DNA from: Acidobacteriota bacterium
GTDB lineage: Bacteria > Acidobacteriota > Vicinamibacteria > Vicinamibacterales > UBA2999
Direction: 5' to 3'
DNA length: 64,000 nucleotides
Assembly (NCBI GenBank): GCA_021730945.1
Contig: JAKFYH010000023.1
Location: 1-64,000, forward strand
In this document: positions 16,354 through 25,103 of the stretch, piece after piece
Numbering within the stretch: the first letter of the stretch is position 1
Layout: each line of letters starts with the position of its first letter
Program-made: the position numbers and the translations under genes
The notes under the pieces: generated by a model
Databases searched by the model: none
What the model saw: only the letters and a program-made list of their open reading frames with translations
Told to the model about the DNA's origin: nothing

Positions 16354-17186
16354 GTCCGGCCTGTCCGCTGTGCGCCAGTCCGCGCGCAGTCCCGCAATTT
16401 TCGAAAGCGGGATTGCATTACCGCCGGTGCGAGTCGTGTGCGATGGTGTTCGCGCCGCTGATCCGAGACGCCAACCTGGCGTCGGCCATCGAGGACTACG
16501 AGCCCGCTTACCGGCTGTATCTTGACGGCGGGCCCGTCGATGACCGCAATCTCGATGACATCGTGAGCTGGATCGAGCGTCACCGCGACTTGAAGGATCC
16601 GGCGCTCCGGGTGTTGGACGTCGGAGCCGGCAGCGGCAAGCTGCTGCGACGCCTCCGCGATACGCGCGCCTGTGTGGCGACCGGATTGGAACCGGCGTCG
16701 GCGCTCTTTGATGCCTACCGCCTGGCCGAGCTGGGGGTGCTGCCGATGACCCTCCCGGAGCTGGCGCGGCAGTCGCCGGCTGCCTTTGACATCGTCACGG
16801 TGCTCGATGTGATTGAGCATGTGCCGGCCGCAGGTGAATTCGTCGAGGCCCTGGGCCGAATCACGAGACCAGGAGGGCTGGTGTTTGTCTCCACTCCCGA
16901 CCTCGGCGGGCCGTTGGCCCGGCTGATGGGCCGGCGATGGCACCATTTCAATGCCTACCATCACTGTCTCTATCGGACGGCGACCCTGGCCACGGCGGCC
17001 GCGCTCGGCGGCTTCGAAGTGGTGGAGGCCGGCCACGTCTCGAAGCACATGCCGGTCAACTATCTTTGGCACTACGCGCTGAATTTCGGGCTCGGCAGCC
17101 GGACTCCGGCGGCCCCCGCGCGGGGAGGGTGGGCGCTGACGCTGAACCTTCACGACATCGTTTCGACCGTATGGAGACGCACATGA
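16350..17186 (+). CDS. Class I SAM-dependent methyltransferase with N-terminal zinc ribbon
   Basis: A 278-residue protein beginning with a CPLC...CESC zinc ribbon (about residues 5-34), followed by a Methyltransf_23-type domain: VLDVGAGSGKLLRRL, the FDIVTVLDVIEHV segment, and GGLVFVSTPDLGGPLARLMG then WHHFNAYHH. Zinc-ribbon methyltransferases of this kind are common in glycan and natural-product clusters (C- or O-methylation of dTDP-sugars); the precise target is unknown. The GTG start at 16350 is chosen because it overlaps the preceding stop as GTGA and because the zinc ribbon begins immediately after it. Confidence 0.85.
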   Translation: MSPACPLCASPRAVPQFSKAGLHYRRCESCAMVFAPLIRDANLASAIEDYEPAYRLYLDGGPVDDRNLDDIVSWIERHRDLKDPALRVLDVGAGSGKLLRRLRDTRACVATGLEPASALFDAYRLAELGVLPMTLPELARQSPAAFDIVTVLDVIEHVPAAGEFVEALGRITRPGGLVFVSTPDLGGPLARLMGRRWHHFNAYHHCLYRTATLATAAALGGFEVVEAGHVSKHMPVNYLWHYALNFGLGSRTPAAPARGGWALTLNLHDIVSTVWRRT

Positions 17187-17210
17187 ACCATCCACCCACC
17201 GGGCACCATC

Positions 17211-18311
17211 ATGGTTAGTGTCGATGTGGCGGTCATCGGCGGCGGCGTCACCGGACTGGCCGCGGCGGCGGCGCTGGCCGAACGGGGGGCCTCGGTCTGC
17301 CTGCTGGAACGCGAGGCCAAGCCGGGCCGGGCCACCAGCACCCACAACAGCGGCGTGATCCACGCCGGCCTCTACTACCCCACCGGTTCGTTGAAGGCGC
17401 AGCTGTGCATCGAAGGCCGCGACCGGCTCTACCAGTTCTGTCCCAGGCACCGCGTGCCGCATGCACGGTGCGGGAAGCTGGTGGTCGCCTCTGACGAACA
17501 CGAGGTCGAGGCGTTGGCGACGCTGCTGCAGAAGGCGCACGCCAACGGCGTGACCTCCGTCATGGACGTCGACCCGGCCTTTGTCCGCGACAAGGAGCCC
17601 AACGTGCGCGCGGTGGCCGCCCTGTGGTCGCCCGACACCGGCATCCTCGAGGCTGAGGCCCTGGTCAAGGCCCTCGAACACCTCTGCCAGGACCGCGAGG
17701 TCGCGCTGGTCGTCGGCGCGCCGCTCATCGGCGCCGAACCGCACGCCGACGGCATCGAACTGGTCACGCCGCACGAGCGATTCGTAGCGCGCACGGTGGT
17801 CAACGCCGCCGGCCTGTACGCTGACGTAGTGTCGGCGGCGCTCGGCGCCCAGGCGTTCACGATCTATCCGTGCCGAGGCGAATATGCCGAGCTGGCGCCG
17901 GCCAGGCGGGCGATGGTCAACGGACTGGTCTACCCGCCGCCCCATGCTTCCGGGGCGGGGCTGGGCGTGCACCTGGCCAAGACCACGTGGGGGACGGTGA
18001 CGCTGGGCCCGACCATCCACTACCAGGAGTCGAAGGACGATTACGAAGGTGGACGACTCGCGTTGGACGCTTTCGTGGAACCGGCGCAACGATTGCTGCC
18101 GTGGGTGACGATCAAGGACCTGCAGCCCGGTGGCAGCGGCATCCGCGCCAAGCTGCACGGGCCGGACAAGAAGTTCGCAGATTTCCTGATTGAGCGCGAT
18201 CCGGTGAACCCGCGGGTGATTCAGGCGGCCGGCATCGATTCGCCGGGGCTGACGTCGTGCCTGGCGGTAGCCGAGCGGGTCGCGCGAATTTGGGCGGAGG
18301 GAACCGCCTAG
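17211..18311 (+). CDS. lhgO: FAD-dependent oxidoreductase, L-2-hydroxyglutarate oxidase (LhgO) type
   Basis: A 366-residue DAO-family flavoprotein. The N-terminal dinucleotide motif is [20 protein letters not shown]. The LhgO/L2HGDH signature [21 protein letters not shown] follows, then [28 protein letters not shown] and the C-terminal [17 protein letters not shown]. It oxidises L-2-hydroxyglutarate to 2-oxoglutarate with electron transfer to the respiratory chain or oxygen; related enzymes act on other 2-hydroxy acids. It is 24 bp downstream of the methyltransferase gene and possibly co-transcribed; a link to glycan synthesis is not evident. Its TAG shares CTAG (18308-18311) with convergent gmd. 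Confidence 0.88.
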   Translation: MVSVDVAVIGGGVTGLAAAAALAERGASVCLLEREAKPGRATSTHNSGVIHAGLYYPTGSLKAQLCIEGRDRLYQFCPRHRVPHARCGKLVVASDEHEVEALATLLQKAHANGVTSVMDVDPAFVRDKEPNVRAVAALWSPDTGILEAEALVKALEHLCQDREVALVVGAPLIGAEPHADGIELVTPHERFVARTVVNAAGLYADVVSAALGAQAFTIYPCRGEYAELAPARRAMVNGLVYPPPHASGAGLGVHLAKTTWGTVTLGPTIHYQESKDDYEGGRLALDAFVEPAQRLLPWVTIKDLQPGGSGIRAKLHGPDKKFADFLIERDPVNPRVIQAAGIDSPGLTSCLAVAERVARIWAEGTA

Positions 18312-19288
18312 GCGATGAGCTGACCCGACTTGATGCGGTCGAGGTCGGCATCCACCATCATCGTGACCAACTGGCTGAAGTTCACTGACGGCTCCCAGCC
18401 CAGTTGGCGCTTGGCCTTGCCGGGATCGCCAATCAGGTGATCGACCTCCGCCGGCCGCAGGAAACGCGGATCGACGCCGACGTGCTTCTGCCAGTCGAGG
18501 CCGACGTGGGCGAAGGCGACTTCGACAAACTCCTGCACCGAGTGGGCTTCACCGGTGGCAATGACATAGTCATCCGGCTGGTCCTGCTGCAGCATCAGCC
18601 ACATGGCACGAACATAGTCGCCGGAGAAACCCCAGTCGCGGCAGGCATCGCGGTTGCCCAGCATCAACTGGTCGGTGAGCCCCAGCTTGATGCGGGCGAC
18701 ACCGTCCGTGATCTTGCGGGTGACAAACTCGATGCCTCGTCGCGGCGACTCGTGGTTGAACAGGATGCCCGAGCACGCGAACAGGTCGTAGCTCTCGCGA
18801 TAGTTCACGGTGATGTAGTGGCCAAACACCTTGGTCACGCCGTACGGGCTGCGCGGGTAAAACGGCGTCATCTCGGTCTGCGGCACTTCGCGCACCCGGC
18901 CGTACATCTCGCTCGATGAGGCCTGGTAGAACCGGATCTTCGGATTGACGCTGCGCACCGCTTCGAGTGCGCGGGTGACGCCCTGGGCGTTGAACTCGCC
19001 GGTCAGCATCGGCTGATCCCACGACGCCGGCACGAATGACATCGCGCCGAGATTGTAGAACTCGTCGGGCTGCGACTTCTCCACCGCCTTGATCAGCGAC
19101 AACTGATCCAGCAGGTCGCCCTGCAGCAGCGTGACGCGTTCGAGAAGGTGCTGAATCCGCCACACGTTGGGCGCACTCAAGCGGCGGATGACACCGTAGA
19201 CGTCGTAGCCCTTGTCGAGCAGCAGTTCCGCCAGGTACGATCCGTCCTGGCCGGTGATGCCGGTGATGAGCGCTTTTTTGTTCGCCAA
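18308..19288 (-). CDS. gmd: GDP-mannose 4,6-dehydratase
   Basis: A 326-residue extended SDR that converts GDP-D-mannose to GDP-4-keto-6-deoxymannose, precursor of GDP-fucose, GDP-rhamnose and GDP-perosamine. Motifs: [19 protein letters not shown] (residues 6-24), [22 protein letters not shown], the YxxxK site in [18 protein letters not shown], and [14 protein letters not shown]. The next pathway enzyme (GMER, RMD or PerA) is not recognised nearby. The only start that keeps the nucleotide-binding strand is TTG at 19288; it lies 9 nt after a TACGAT -10-like box, with no Shine-Dalgarno sequence. Confidence 0.93.
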   Translation of the reverse strand: MANKKALITGITGQDGSYLAELLLDKGYDVYGVIRRLSAPNVWRIQHLLERVTLLQGDLLDQLSLIKAVEKSQPDEFYNLGAMSFVPASWDQPMLTGEFNAQGVTRALEAVRSVNPKIRFYQASSSEMYGRVREVPQTEMTPFYPRSPYGVTKVFGHYITVNYRESYDLFACSGILFNHESPRRGIEFVTRKITDGVARIKLGLTDQLMLGNRDACRDWGFSGDYVRAMWLMLQQDQPDDYVIATGEAHSVQEFVEVAFAHVGLDWQKHVGVDPRFLRPAEVDHLIGDPGKAKRQLGWEPSVNFSQLVTMMVDADLDRIKSGQLIA

Positions 19289-19297
19289 AACCCGACA

Positions 19298-19303
19298 ATC
19301 GTA
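19298..19303 (-). promoter_or_regulatory. Candidate -10 element (TACGAT) for gmd
   Basis: TACGAT on the minus strand, 9 nt before the TTG start, in a 51-bp divergent gap shared with the YfhO-like gene. It supports TTG as the true, leaderless start. Confidence 0.35.
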
Positions 19304-19323
19304 CCCCGCCAGGCCACTCGCTG

Positions 19324-19329
19324 TATAGT
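19324..19329 (+). promoter_or_regulatory. Candidate -10 element (TATAGT) for the YfhO-like gene
   Basis: TATAGT on the plus strand overlaps an in-frame GTG at 19328, so translation more likely starts at GTG 19340, 10 nt downstream of the box. Confidence 0.4.
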
Positions 19330-19339
19330 GTCCTCCGAC

Positions 19340-21103
19340 GTGCCGAAGACCGGCCTTTGGCCCCGCGTGTGGATCACCGCACTGTACGGGGCCCTCAGCT
19401 ACGCATTCTGCTCCCCGCTGTTTGCCCACCCGGCCGGACTGGGCGTGTACGACTGGGACCAGCACCTGTTCTACTACGGAGCGGTGCTGAAGAACGTGGT
19501 CGAGTACGGGCAGATGCCGTTCTGGAACCCGTGGTACTGCGGCGGCAACGTGCTGTGGCAGAACCCGCAAATCGCCCTGCTGAGCCCGGTCTACCCCCTC
19601 ACCGCGCTGATGCCTCTCGCCCTGGCGATGAAGATCAACATCGTCCTGCACTATTGGGCTGGTTTCATCGGCATGCACCTGCTGCTAGGCCGCGTGGTGG
19701 GGCTGCGATCGCTGCCGATCGTGCTGTTCCTGGCCACGATGTTCACCGCCTCCGGCGCGCCGGCCATCCATTTCCTGGTCGGCCACAGCGTGTTCCTGCC
19801 GGCGTTCTACCTGCCATTCCTGCTCTACTGCTACTTCACGGCCATCGAGTCCGGTCGCCTGCGGCTGGCGATGCTCGGCGGCGGGGCGATTGCCCTGATG
19901 GTGTACAACGGCGGCACGCACATCCTGCCGATGGCGTTTGCCGCGATCGGCATGCTCTCGGTCGGCATCGCCGCCATGCGGCGGCAGTGGCGCCCGATCG
20001 TGATCGGCCTGGTGTGCTGCGTGGCCGGACTCGCCTACTCGGCGCCCAAGCTGCTGCCGGTGGTGTCGTTCGTCGGCAGCGAACAATTCTGGGACACCCG
20101 GCCCGAGATTGAGCGCCCCGATCGTTCGTCGCTCGAGATGGCGGTTCGCATCTATCTCGACCCGTACCATATGAGCCGCCCCAAGTTTCCGGTGCAGCGC
20201 CACGGGTGGCACGAATACGGCAACTACATCGGCGAGTTCGCCGGCCTGCTGATTGTGGTGAGCCTGCCGTGGATTGGCTTCGCCCGGCGGTCTCATCGTT
20301 ACTGGCTCGGCCTGCCGCTCGCCCTCGCGAGCGCCGGTTTCTTCCTGCTGTCGCTCGGCGAATTTGCGGCGTGGGCGCCGGCGTCGCTGGTCACGCATGT
20401 GCCGCTGTTCTCGAGTTTTCGAATCCCGAGCCGCTACACCATTCCCTTCGTGCTGTGCGCGTCGTTGGCGGTCGCCTGGGCCGTGCGGGCGCTCGACGCC
20501 GATGCCCTGGCAGGCCGCGCCCGCGCGTTTGTCTCGGTACTCTGCATCGTCGCCGCCATTCACCTGATCGCCACCAATCGACTGCTGCTGCAGAATGTGT
20601 TCTCCCAGCCGCCCGCGACGCGGTCATTCCAGTGGATGCAGGGCCCGAAGCAAATCGAGACCGACTCGGTCACCAACGCCTACATCGCCGGATCACCGAT
20701 GTTGACCGCCCTGCTGAACGACCAGTCCTTCTTCAATTGCTACGAATCGCTGCAGTTGAAACGTACGGCTGACGCCGAGCACCCGCTGATCTTCAGCGAT
20801 AACAAGGCCAGCCTGGTCGACTCGTCGTTCACGCCCAATCGGATCGACTTCACGGTCGTCGGCGGCAGCGAACCGTCGCGCCTGTCGCTCAACCAGAACT
20901 ACGCCACCGGGTGGCGCAGTTCGGCCGGAGCCTTCACGTATGAACCCGGCGCGGCCATGCCCGGCGTGACGCTGGCGGCCGGGCAGACCGGCAAGTTCTC
21001 GTTCTCGTTCGTGCCCGACTGGTTGTGGACCGGAGTCGGCGTACTCGCCGCAGCTCTCATGCTGTCGGTGTGGGGCTGGCGTCGCCAGTTGCAGCCGTTC
21101 TGA
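19340..21103 (+). CDS. YfhO-like polytopic membrane protein (GT-C-type glycosyltransferase)
   Basis: A 587-residue inner-membrane protein with about 12 helices. The N-terminal extracytoplasmic loop carries the acidic [13 protein letters not shown] and the family-typical [20 protein letters not shown], then [11 protein letters not shown]; this pattern is shared by YfhO-type proteins implicated in glycosylation of cell-wall polymers from lipid-linked sugars. The C-terminus has an extracytoplasmic beta-rich segment ([19 protein letters not shown]) before a last helix, also as in YfhO. Single gene on this strand. GTG 19340 is chosen from the -10 box. Its 3' end overlaps the convergent gene by 47 bp. 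Confidence 0.75.
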   Translation: MPKTGLWPRVWITALYGALSYAFCSPLFAHPAGLGVYDWDQHLFYYGAVLKNVVEYGQMPFWNPWYCGGNVLWQNPQIALLSPVYPLTALMPLALAMKINIVLHYWAGFIGMHLLLGRVVGLRSLPIVLFLATMFTASGAPAIHFLVGHSVFLPAFYLPFLLYCYFTAIESGRLRLAMLGGGAIALMVYNGGTHILPMAFAAIGMLSVGIAAMRRQWRPIVIGLVCCVAGLAYSAPKLLPVVSFVGSEQFWDTRPEIERPDRSSLEMAVRIYLDPYHMSRPKFPVQRHGWHEYGNYIGEFAGLLIVVSLPWIGFARRSHRYWLGLPLALASAGFFLLSLGEFAAWAPASLVTHVPLFSSFRIPSRYTIPFVLCASLAVAWAVRALDADALAGRARAFVSVLCIVAAIHLIATNRLLLQNVFSQPPATRSFQWMQGPKQIETDSVTNAYIAGSPMLTALLNDQSFFNCYESLQLKRTADAEHPLIFSDNKASLVDSSFTPNRIDFTVVGGSEPSRLSLNQNYATGWRSSAGAFTYEPGAAMPGVTLAAGQTGKFSFSFVPDWLWTGVGVLAAALMLSVWGWRRQLQPF

Positions 21104-23159
21104 GGCCCAGGCCGATCACCCGCGCCAACGCGATCCCGACAAAGGGCAGCAGCATCAGGTAGCCGGGCAGGTAGAGCCGGGTGTGATGCGGGAAGATGGC
21201 AATGATCGCGGCGAACATCGTCGCCGCAATCGCCATGGGGACGGCACGGGCCGCAATGGGAAGCGCCGCGGCCCGGCGCGGGCTTCGTAACGCGACCAGG
21301 AACCCGGCCGCCGCCGTCAGCCACCACACCATCAGGACCATCGACCAGCCGGCACCGGGAACGAAGGGGTCGAAGTACCCGAATGCGTACTGGCATTTTC
21401 GCCAGAGGTTGGCGAGAAACTCCCGTGGTGCGTGGCGAGCAAACTCGATCACCGGCCGGCTGCGTTCGCTCCCGGCCAGCCATCGATCAAGGGCGTGCTC
21501 GCCGGCCGGGTGTTGGGGCACCGCGCGCGGAGGCTCGTTGCCCAGGTAGAGGTTGACACCGAAACTGGTGGTGATTGGCACGACCGTTCCCGAGACGATG
21601 AAATTGCGGACGGTCGCCAGGCTGACGACGGCCGCCATGACGGCAAGCATCAAGAGCAGGCCGCGCCGCCGCGCCGGTGGCAGGGCGAACCACATCAGTA
21701 CCATGACTGGCGGTACGGCCAGCAGCAGAGTCGATCGGCCCAGCACCGCCAGTCCGCCGGCCAGGCCGGCGACGACCGCCATGCGCCATCCAGCGCCGGC
21801 ATCGAGACTGCGCAGCAACACGCACGCCCATGCCACCACCAACGGCACGAACACGGTTTCGGTCCACAGTTCAGCAGCCCAGCGATCGACCCAGAGGAAG
21901 AACAAGCCCGTGCCGATCAAGGCAGTCAGCACGCCCGCCCGCGGACCGTCGAGGCGATGGGCCATCCAGCTCAGTCCCAGAATGGCCAGGCCCATGGCCA
22001 GGCGCTGCAGGAGGAATGCGCCAAACAATCCCTCGCCAAACAACAGGTGGGTGGCGGCCAGGATATAGGCATAGAGCGGTTGGTAGTAATAGGCCTCGAC
22101 CTGGCCGGCGACACCCCCCATCAACATCAGCGGACCGTTGAAGACGATGTCGCGGGCGTAGGTTTGATAGGTAAGCGGGTCGTCGCCGCCGGCTTGCAGG
22201 ATCAGCCGGCCCGCGACCGGCCACGCGAACCGGGCCGCTTCGGCGATCGCGGCAGCGATCGCCAGGGCGAACATCGCGTGCCGCTGTTCATCGCCGCGCC
22301 TGCACCATGCCTGTCGTACGGCTGCCGACAGGGCGGTGAGGGTGGCCCAGCCCAGTATGGCGACGAGAACCAGGTCGATCGCCATGCTGGCGGCGCGGAC
22401 CACGCCGTCCAGCTGCATCGCCCTTCGCGAAACCGGCGAGCGATAAACCGGCGCCGAGCCCAACGGCCGCTCGCTGCCTGACGCATCGATACTGCCTGCT
22501 TCAAAATCGCGCGCCATCTGGTCGCGCCCGGCGGCGCGCACAACCAGGTGCCGCCATCCCTTGGCATAGAGCGCGGTGGCCGTCGCGGTCTGCTCACCAG
22601 GCGCCAGTGTGACGAGCCGAGCGCCATCCAGCTCAAGACTGCCGTCAAGCGCGGTCGCTTTCAGGTAGAACGTGCGGGCACGCTCGCCCTCCTCGACCCA
22701 GACGTAGCCGTCCCACACCACCGAGAACGGCAGCCGTGCCCGGTGCGGTTCGCCGCCCTGATAGAAATTGAAGCGGCCGACGTCGTTAAAGAAATACAGC
22801 GGCAGGTCCGGCGCCCCGGGGCGTCCGAAGGCGAGCCGGCGATCGACGCGGGTGGCGTCGGTCTCGTGATGCTCAAGGCTGCGCTCGATTGGAGCCGTGA
22901 ACTCGCTATTGGCGAAGTACGAGGCTGAGAATCCCTGCGGCACCAGGAGCCAGGAGCTGGCGACCTTGAGGACCAGGCACGCCGCCACCGGCCACGCCGT
23001 CCCGAGCCGTCGTGACCAGCCCCACGTCCACCAGATCGCAGCCACCACGACGGCCTCGGCCGGACCGAGCGGCACGCCATCGAGCAGGCCCCATCCCGCG
23101 ATCGGAATCAGCGAGTACGCCGTCCACAGGAGCGGCCCCCACCACGTCGTGCGCGTCAC
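21057..23159 (-). CDS. GT39/ArnT-like membrane glycosyltransferase with PA14-like extracytoplasmic domain
   Basis: A 700-residue membrane protein. After one or two N-terminal helices, a soluble domain (about residues 77-211) resembles PA14: SYFANSEFTAPIERS, LPFSVVWDGYVWVEEGE, ALDGSLELDGARLV, GWRHLVVRA. A hydrophobic core like dolichyl-phosphate-mannose transferases follows, with the extracytoplasmic QAGGDDPLTYQTYARDIV carrying the acidic pair expected after helix 1 of GT39 and LGRSTLLLAVP typical of PMT_2. PA14 domains bind carbohydrate, so acceptor recognition is plausible. GTG 23159 is preferred over GTG 23192 because it lies 9 nt after a TATACT box; the longer form would overlap the divergent gene. 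The last 47 bp overlap the YfhO-like gene. Confidence 0.78.
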   Translation of the reverse strand: MTRTTWWGPLLWTAYSLIPIAGWGLLDGVPLGPAEAVVVAAIWWTWGWSRRLGTAWPVAACLVLKVASSWLLVPQGFSASYFANSEFTAPIERSLEHHETDATRVDRRLAFGRPGAPDLPLYFFNDVGRFNFYQGGEPHRARLPFSVVWDGYVWVEEGERARTFYLKATALDGSLELDGARLVTLAPGEQTATATALYAKGWRHLVVRAAGRDQMARDFEAGSIDASGSERPLGSAPVYRSPVSRRAMQLDGVVRAASMAIDLVLVAILGWATLTALSAAVRQAWCRRGDEQRHAMFALAIAAAIAEAARFAWPVAGRLILQAGGDDPLTYQTYARDIVFNGPLMLMGGVAGQVEAYYYQPLYAYILAATHLLFGEGLFGAFLLQRLAMGLAILGLSWMAHRLDGPRAGVLTALIGTGLFFLWVDRWAAELWTETVFVPLVVAWACVLLRSLDAGAGWRMAVVAGLAGGLAVLGRSTLLLAVPPVMVLMWFALPPARRRGLLLMLAVMAAVVSLATVRNFIVSGTVVPITTSFGVNLYLGNEPPRAVPQHPAGEHALDRWLAGSERSRPVIEFARHAPREFLANLWRKCQYAFGYFDPFVPGAGWSMVLMVWWLTAAAGFLVALRSPRRAAALPIAARAVPMAIAATMFAAIIAIFPHHTRLYLPGYLMLLPFVGIALARVIGLGLRTAATGDASPTPTA

Positions 23160-23168
23160 CGTTCGGTT

Positions 23169-23176
23169 AGTATAGT
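23169..23176. promoter_or_regulatory. Symmetric divergent -10 pair (AGTATAGT)
   Basis: TATAGT on plus (23171-23176) and TATACT on minus (23169-23174) overlap by four bases between two divergent membrane-glycosyltransferase genes. Minus: 9 nt to GTG 23159. Plus: 4 nt to GTG 23181. One AT-rich melting site could serve both directions. Confidence 0.4.
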
Positions 23177-23180
23177 GACA

Positions 23181-25103
23181 GTGTTCGGTCACCTGTTGGA
23201 CTCGCCCCGAACCACCCGCCTTGCCTGCGTTATCTCACTCGCCTTCGGGTTGTTCTTCACGTTCGTGTGGGCGCCGCACCCCTGGAGTTGGGAAGGCATC
23301 GACCAGTATCACGAGCTCGCGCGGGCGCTGGCGCGGGGGGAAGGATTTGGCACGACCGACGTGCCGTGGGGCTACGCCTACTATGTGGCGTTGTTCTACT
23401 CACTGTTCGGCGTCCACCCGGTGCCGCCGATTCTTGGGCAGGTGCTCGCCAACGCGGCCATGCCGCTGCTGCTGTTCGCGCTCGTCCGGCCCCTCGCCGG
23501 CCAGCGCACCGCCGCGCTCTCGGCGCTGATTGTCGGAATTTTTTCCTTCAACACGGTCTACGCATCCACGCAGGTCTCCGACGCGATCTGCTCGGTGTTG
23601 TTCATGGCCGCGGTCCTGTGCTTTGCGCGAGGCCATGCCGCGGGCCGGCAGTGGTACTTCGCCGGCAGCGGGCTGCTCGCCGGCCTGGTGCCGCAGTTCC
23701 GACCCAACCTGCTGCTCCTGCCGGCGATGGTGGCCGTTCTATACGTCACCTGGACCTGGTTGGCGGCCTCGCGGCAGCAGCTGGGCCGCGCCGCCGTGGC
23801 CATGAGCCTCTTGCTTGGCATCAGCGTCCTGGCGCTGGTGCCATGGGTGGTCCACAACTATCGATTAACGGGCGTGTTCCTGCCCACCAGCTCCCACGGT
23901 GGAATCCAGTTGTGGTACGGCACGCTCCAGGTGGGGCCATATCTCGAGAACTACAGCGCCAATCCGCGTACCGTCTTCGCGACGCCGGTGTTCGACTATT
24001 CAAGCCTGTCCGGCCAATCGATCGTCGTTTCAGCAGTCGTTGCGGACTGCGCGAGCGCCGGCCCCGCCCCCACCCTCGTGTACTGGACCGATCGCAACAC
24101 CACCCCGGCCACGATTACACCGTCGGCGATCAACGGCCGCGCGCTCGAGTTTGCGATCCCGGGGCAGCCCGATCCGACGGCGGTGTACTGGCGGATCAAT
24201 GCGGCCGGCGCATCGGCCGCCGAATCGCTGTACTACATCGCGTCCGACCATACCGGCGATCTCGATCGTCACGATGACTGGCTTGACGTCTTCGACGTGA
24301 TTCGCCTGGCACGGCACCTGGCCTGGGCTGAGCCGGTTCCAGCCGGGCCGCTTGCCGACTTCGACGGCAACGGCCGCGTTGAGCGCGCCGACCTGGCCGC
24401 GGCGGTGTTTCGGCTGTTGGGCTACCAGGTTCCGGGTGTGCCGCCGTTGGGCGGCTTGGTGGCCGAGCCGGCCGTCGCAACGTTGCAGTTTTCGGACGGC
24501 TCGTACCTGCGGATACCCAACACGTTTACCGGCCGCGTCACCGACCTTGATGTGCGGGGCGGGCTGGCAGGCCGGTTGCTCTCGGCGAAGATCCGCACGT
24601 CGGCATCGCCGGCCAGCTCCCCCAGTTGCGGAGTCGTGGATGCCGCCGGTGTCAACGACGTGTTCTACCGCCGGGAGCTCCAGCAACTGGCCCGCTTTGG
24701 CGCGCTCGCACTCGACAACATCGGCCGCGACCCGCTGGCGTTTGCCGCCGCATCGGCCTACCGCGCAGTTCGACTGTTCGTGGTGCGTCCCTCAGGCGAC
24801 CTGGCCACGACCTACCAGTTCGCGTCTGGACGGCTGGCCTACACCTCCGGCCTCGTACTGTCGTTGTTGTATTTCGGATTGTTCCTGGCGGGCGTGGTGG
24901 CGGCGTGGCGCCAGCGCTCGGCGCTACTGCCCTTGCTGGTGCCGATTGTCTACGTGCCAGCCACTATTTGCTTTGTGCTGACGAACCAGCGCTACACCGT
25001 GACGGTACAGCCGCTGATGTTTGCGTTCGTGGCGCTGGCCCTGGTGAGGGTCCTGGGGTGGGATCGAGACGGGGCCGCGGCGGTGAAGGCCAAGGCCGCC
25101 TAG
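23181..25103 (+). CDS. GT39-like membrane protein with embedded dockerin-like domain
   Basis: About 640 residues. The N-terminal half (to about 230) is a PMT_2/GT39-type membrane core: WSWEGIDQYHELARALARGEGF has the acidic extracytoplasmic motif after helix 1, and FRPNLLLLP and LVPWVVHNY are typical. Instead of the usual short loop, about 290-560 is an extracytoplasmic region containing a dockerin type I-like pair of calcium loops (about 356-416): GDLDRHDDWLDVFDVIRLA and DFDGNGRVERADLAAAVFR, each with Asp/Asn ligands at EF-hand spacing followed by a helix. Four or five helices close the protein. GTG 23175 is also in frame but lies in the -10 box. Its stop shares CTAG with the convergent WecA-like gene. 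Confidence 0.78.
   Translation: MFGHLLDSPRTTRLACVISLAFGLFFTFVWAPHPWSWEGIDQYHELARALARGEGFGTTDVPWGYAYYVALFYSLFGVHPVPPILGQVLANAAMPLLLFALVRPLAGQRTAALSALIVGIFSFNTVYASTQVSDAICSVLFMAAVLCFARGHAAGRQWYFAGSGLLAGLVPQFRPNLLLLPAMVAVLYVTWTWLAASRQQLGRAAVAMSLLLGISVLALVPWVVHNYRLTGVFLPTSSHGGIQLWYGTLQVGPYLENYSANPRTVFATPVFDYSSLSGQSIVVSAVVADCASAGPAPTLVYWTDRNTTPATITPSAINGRALEFAIPGQPDPTAVYWRINAAGASAAESLYYIASDHTGDLDRHDDWLDVFDVIRLARHLAWAEPVPAGPLADFDGNGRVERADLAAAVFRLLGYQVPGVPPLGGLVAEPAVATLQFSDGSYLRIPNTFTGRVTDLDVRGGLAGRLLSAKIRTSASPASSPSCGVVDAAGVNDVFYRRELQQLARFGALALDNIGRDPLAFAAASAYRAVRLFVVRPSGDLATTYQFASGRLAYTSGLVLSLLYFGLFLAGVVAAWRQRSALLPLLVPIVYVPATICFVLTNQRYTVTVQPLMFAFVALALVRVLGWDRDGAAAVKAKAA

Noticed and set aside
19148-19339. 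N-terminal extension of the YfhO-like protein, and of gmd on the other strand up to 19678
   Set aside because: The longest frames overlap the divergent gene and the promoter boxes. Family alignment starts at GTG 19340 and TTG 19288.
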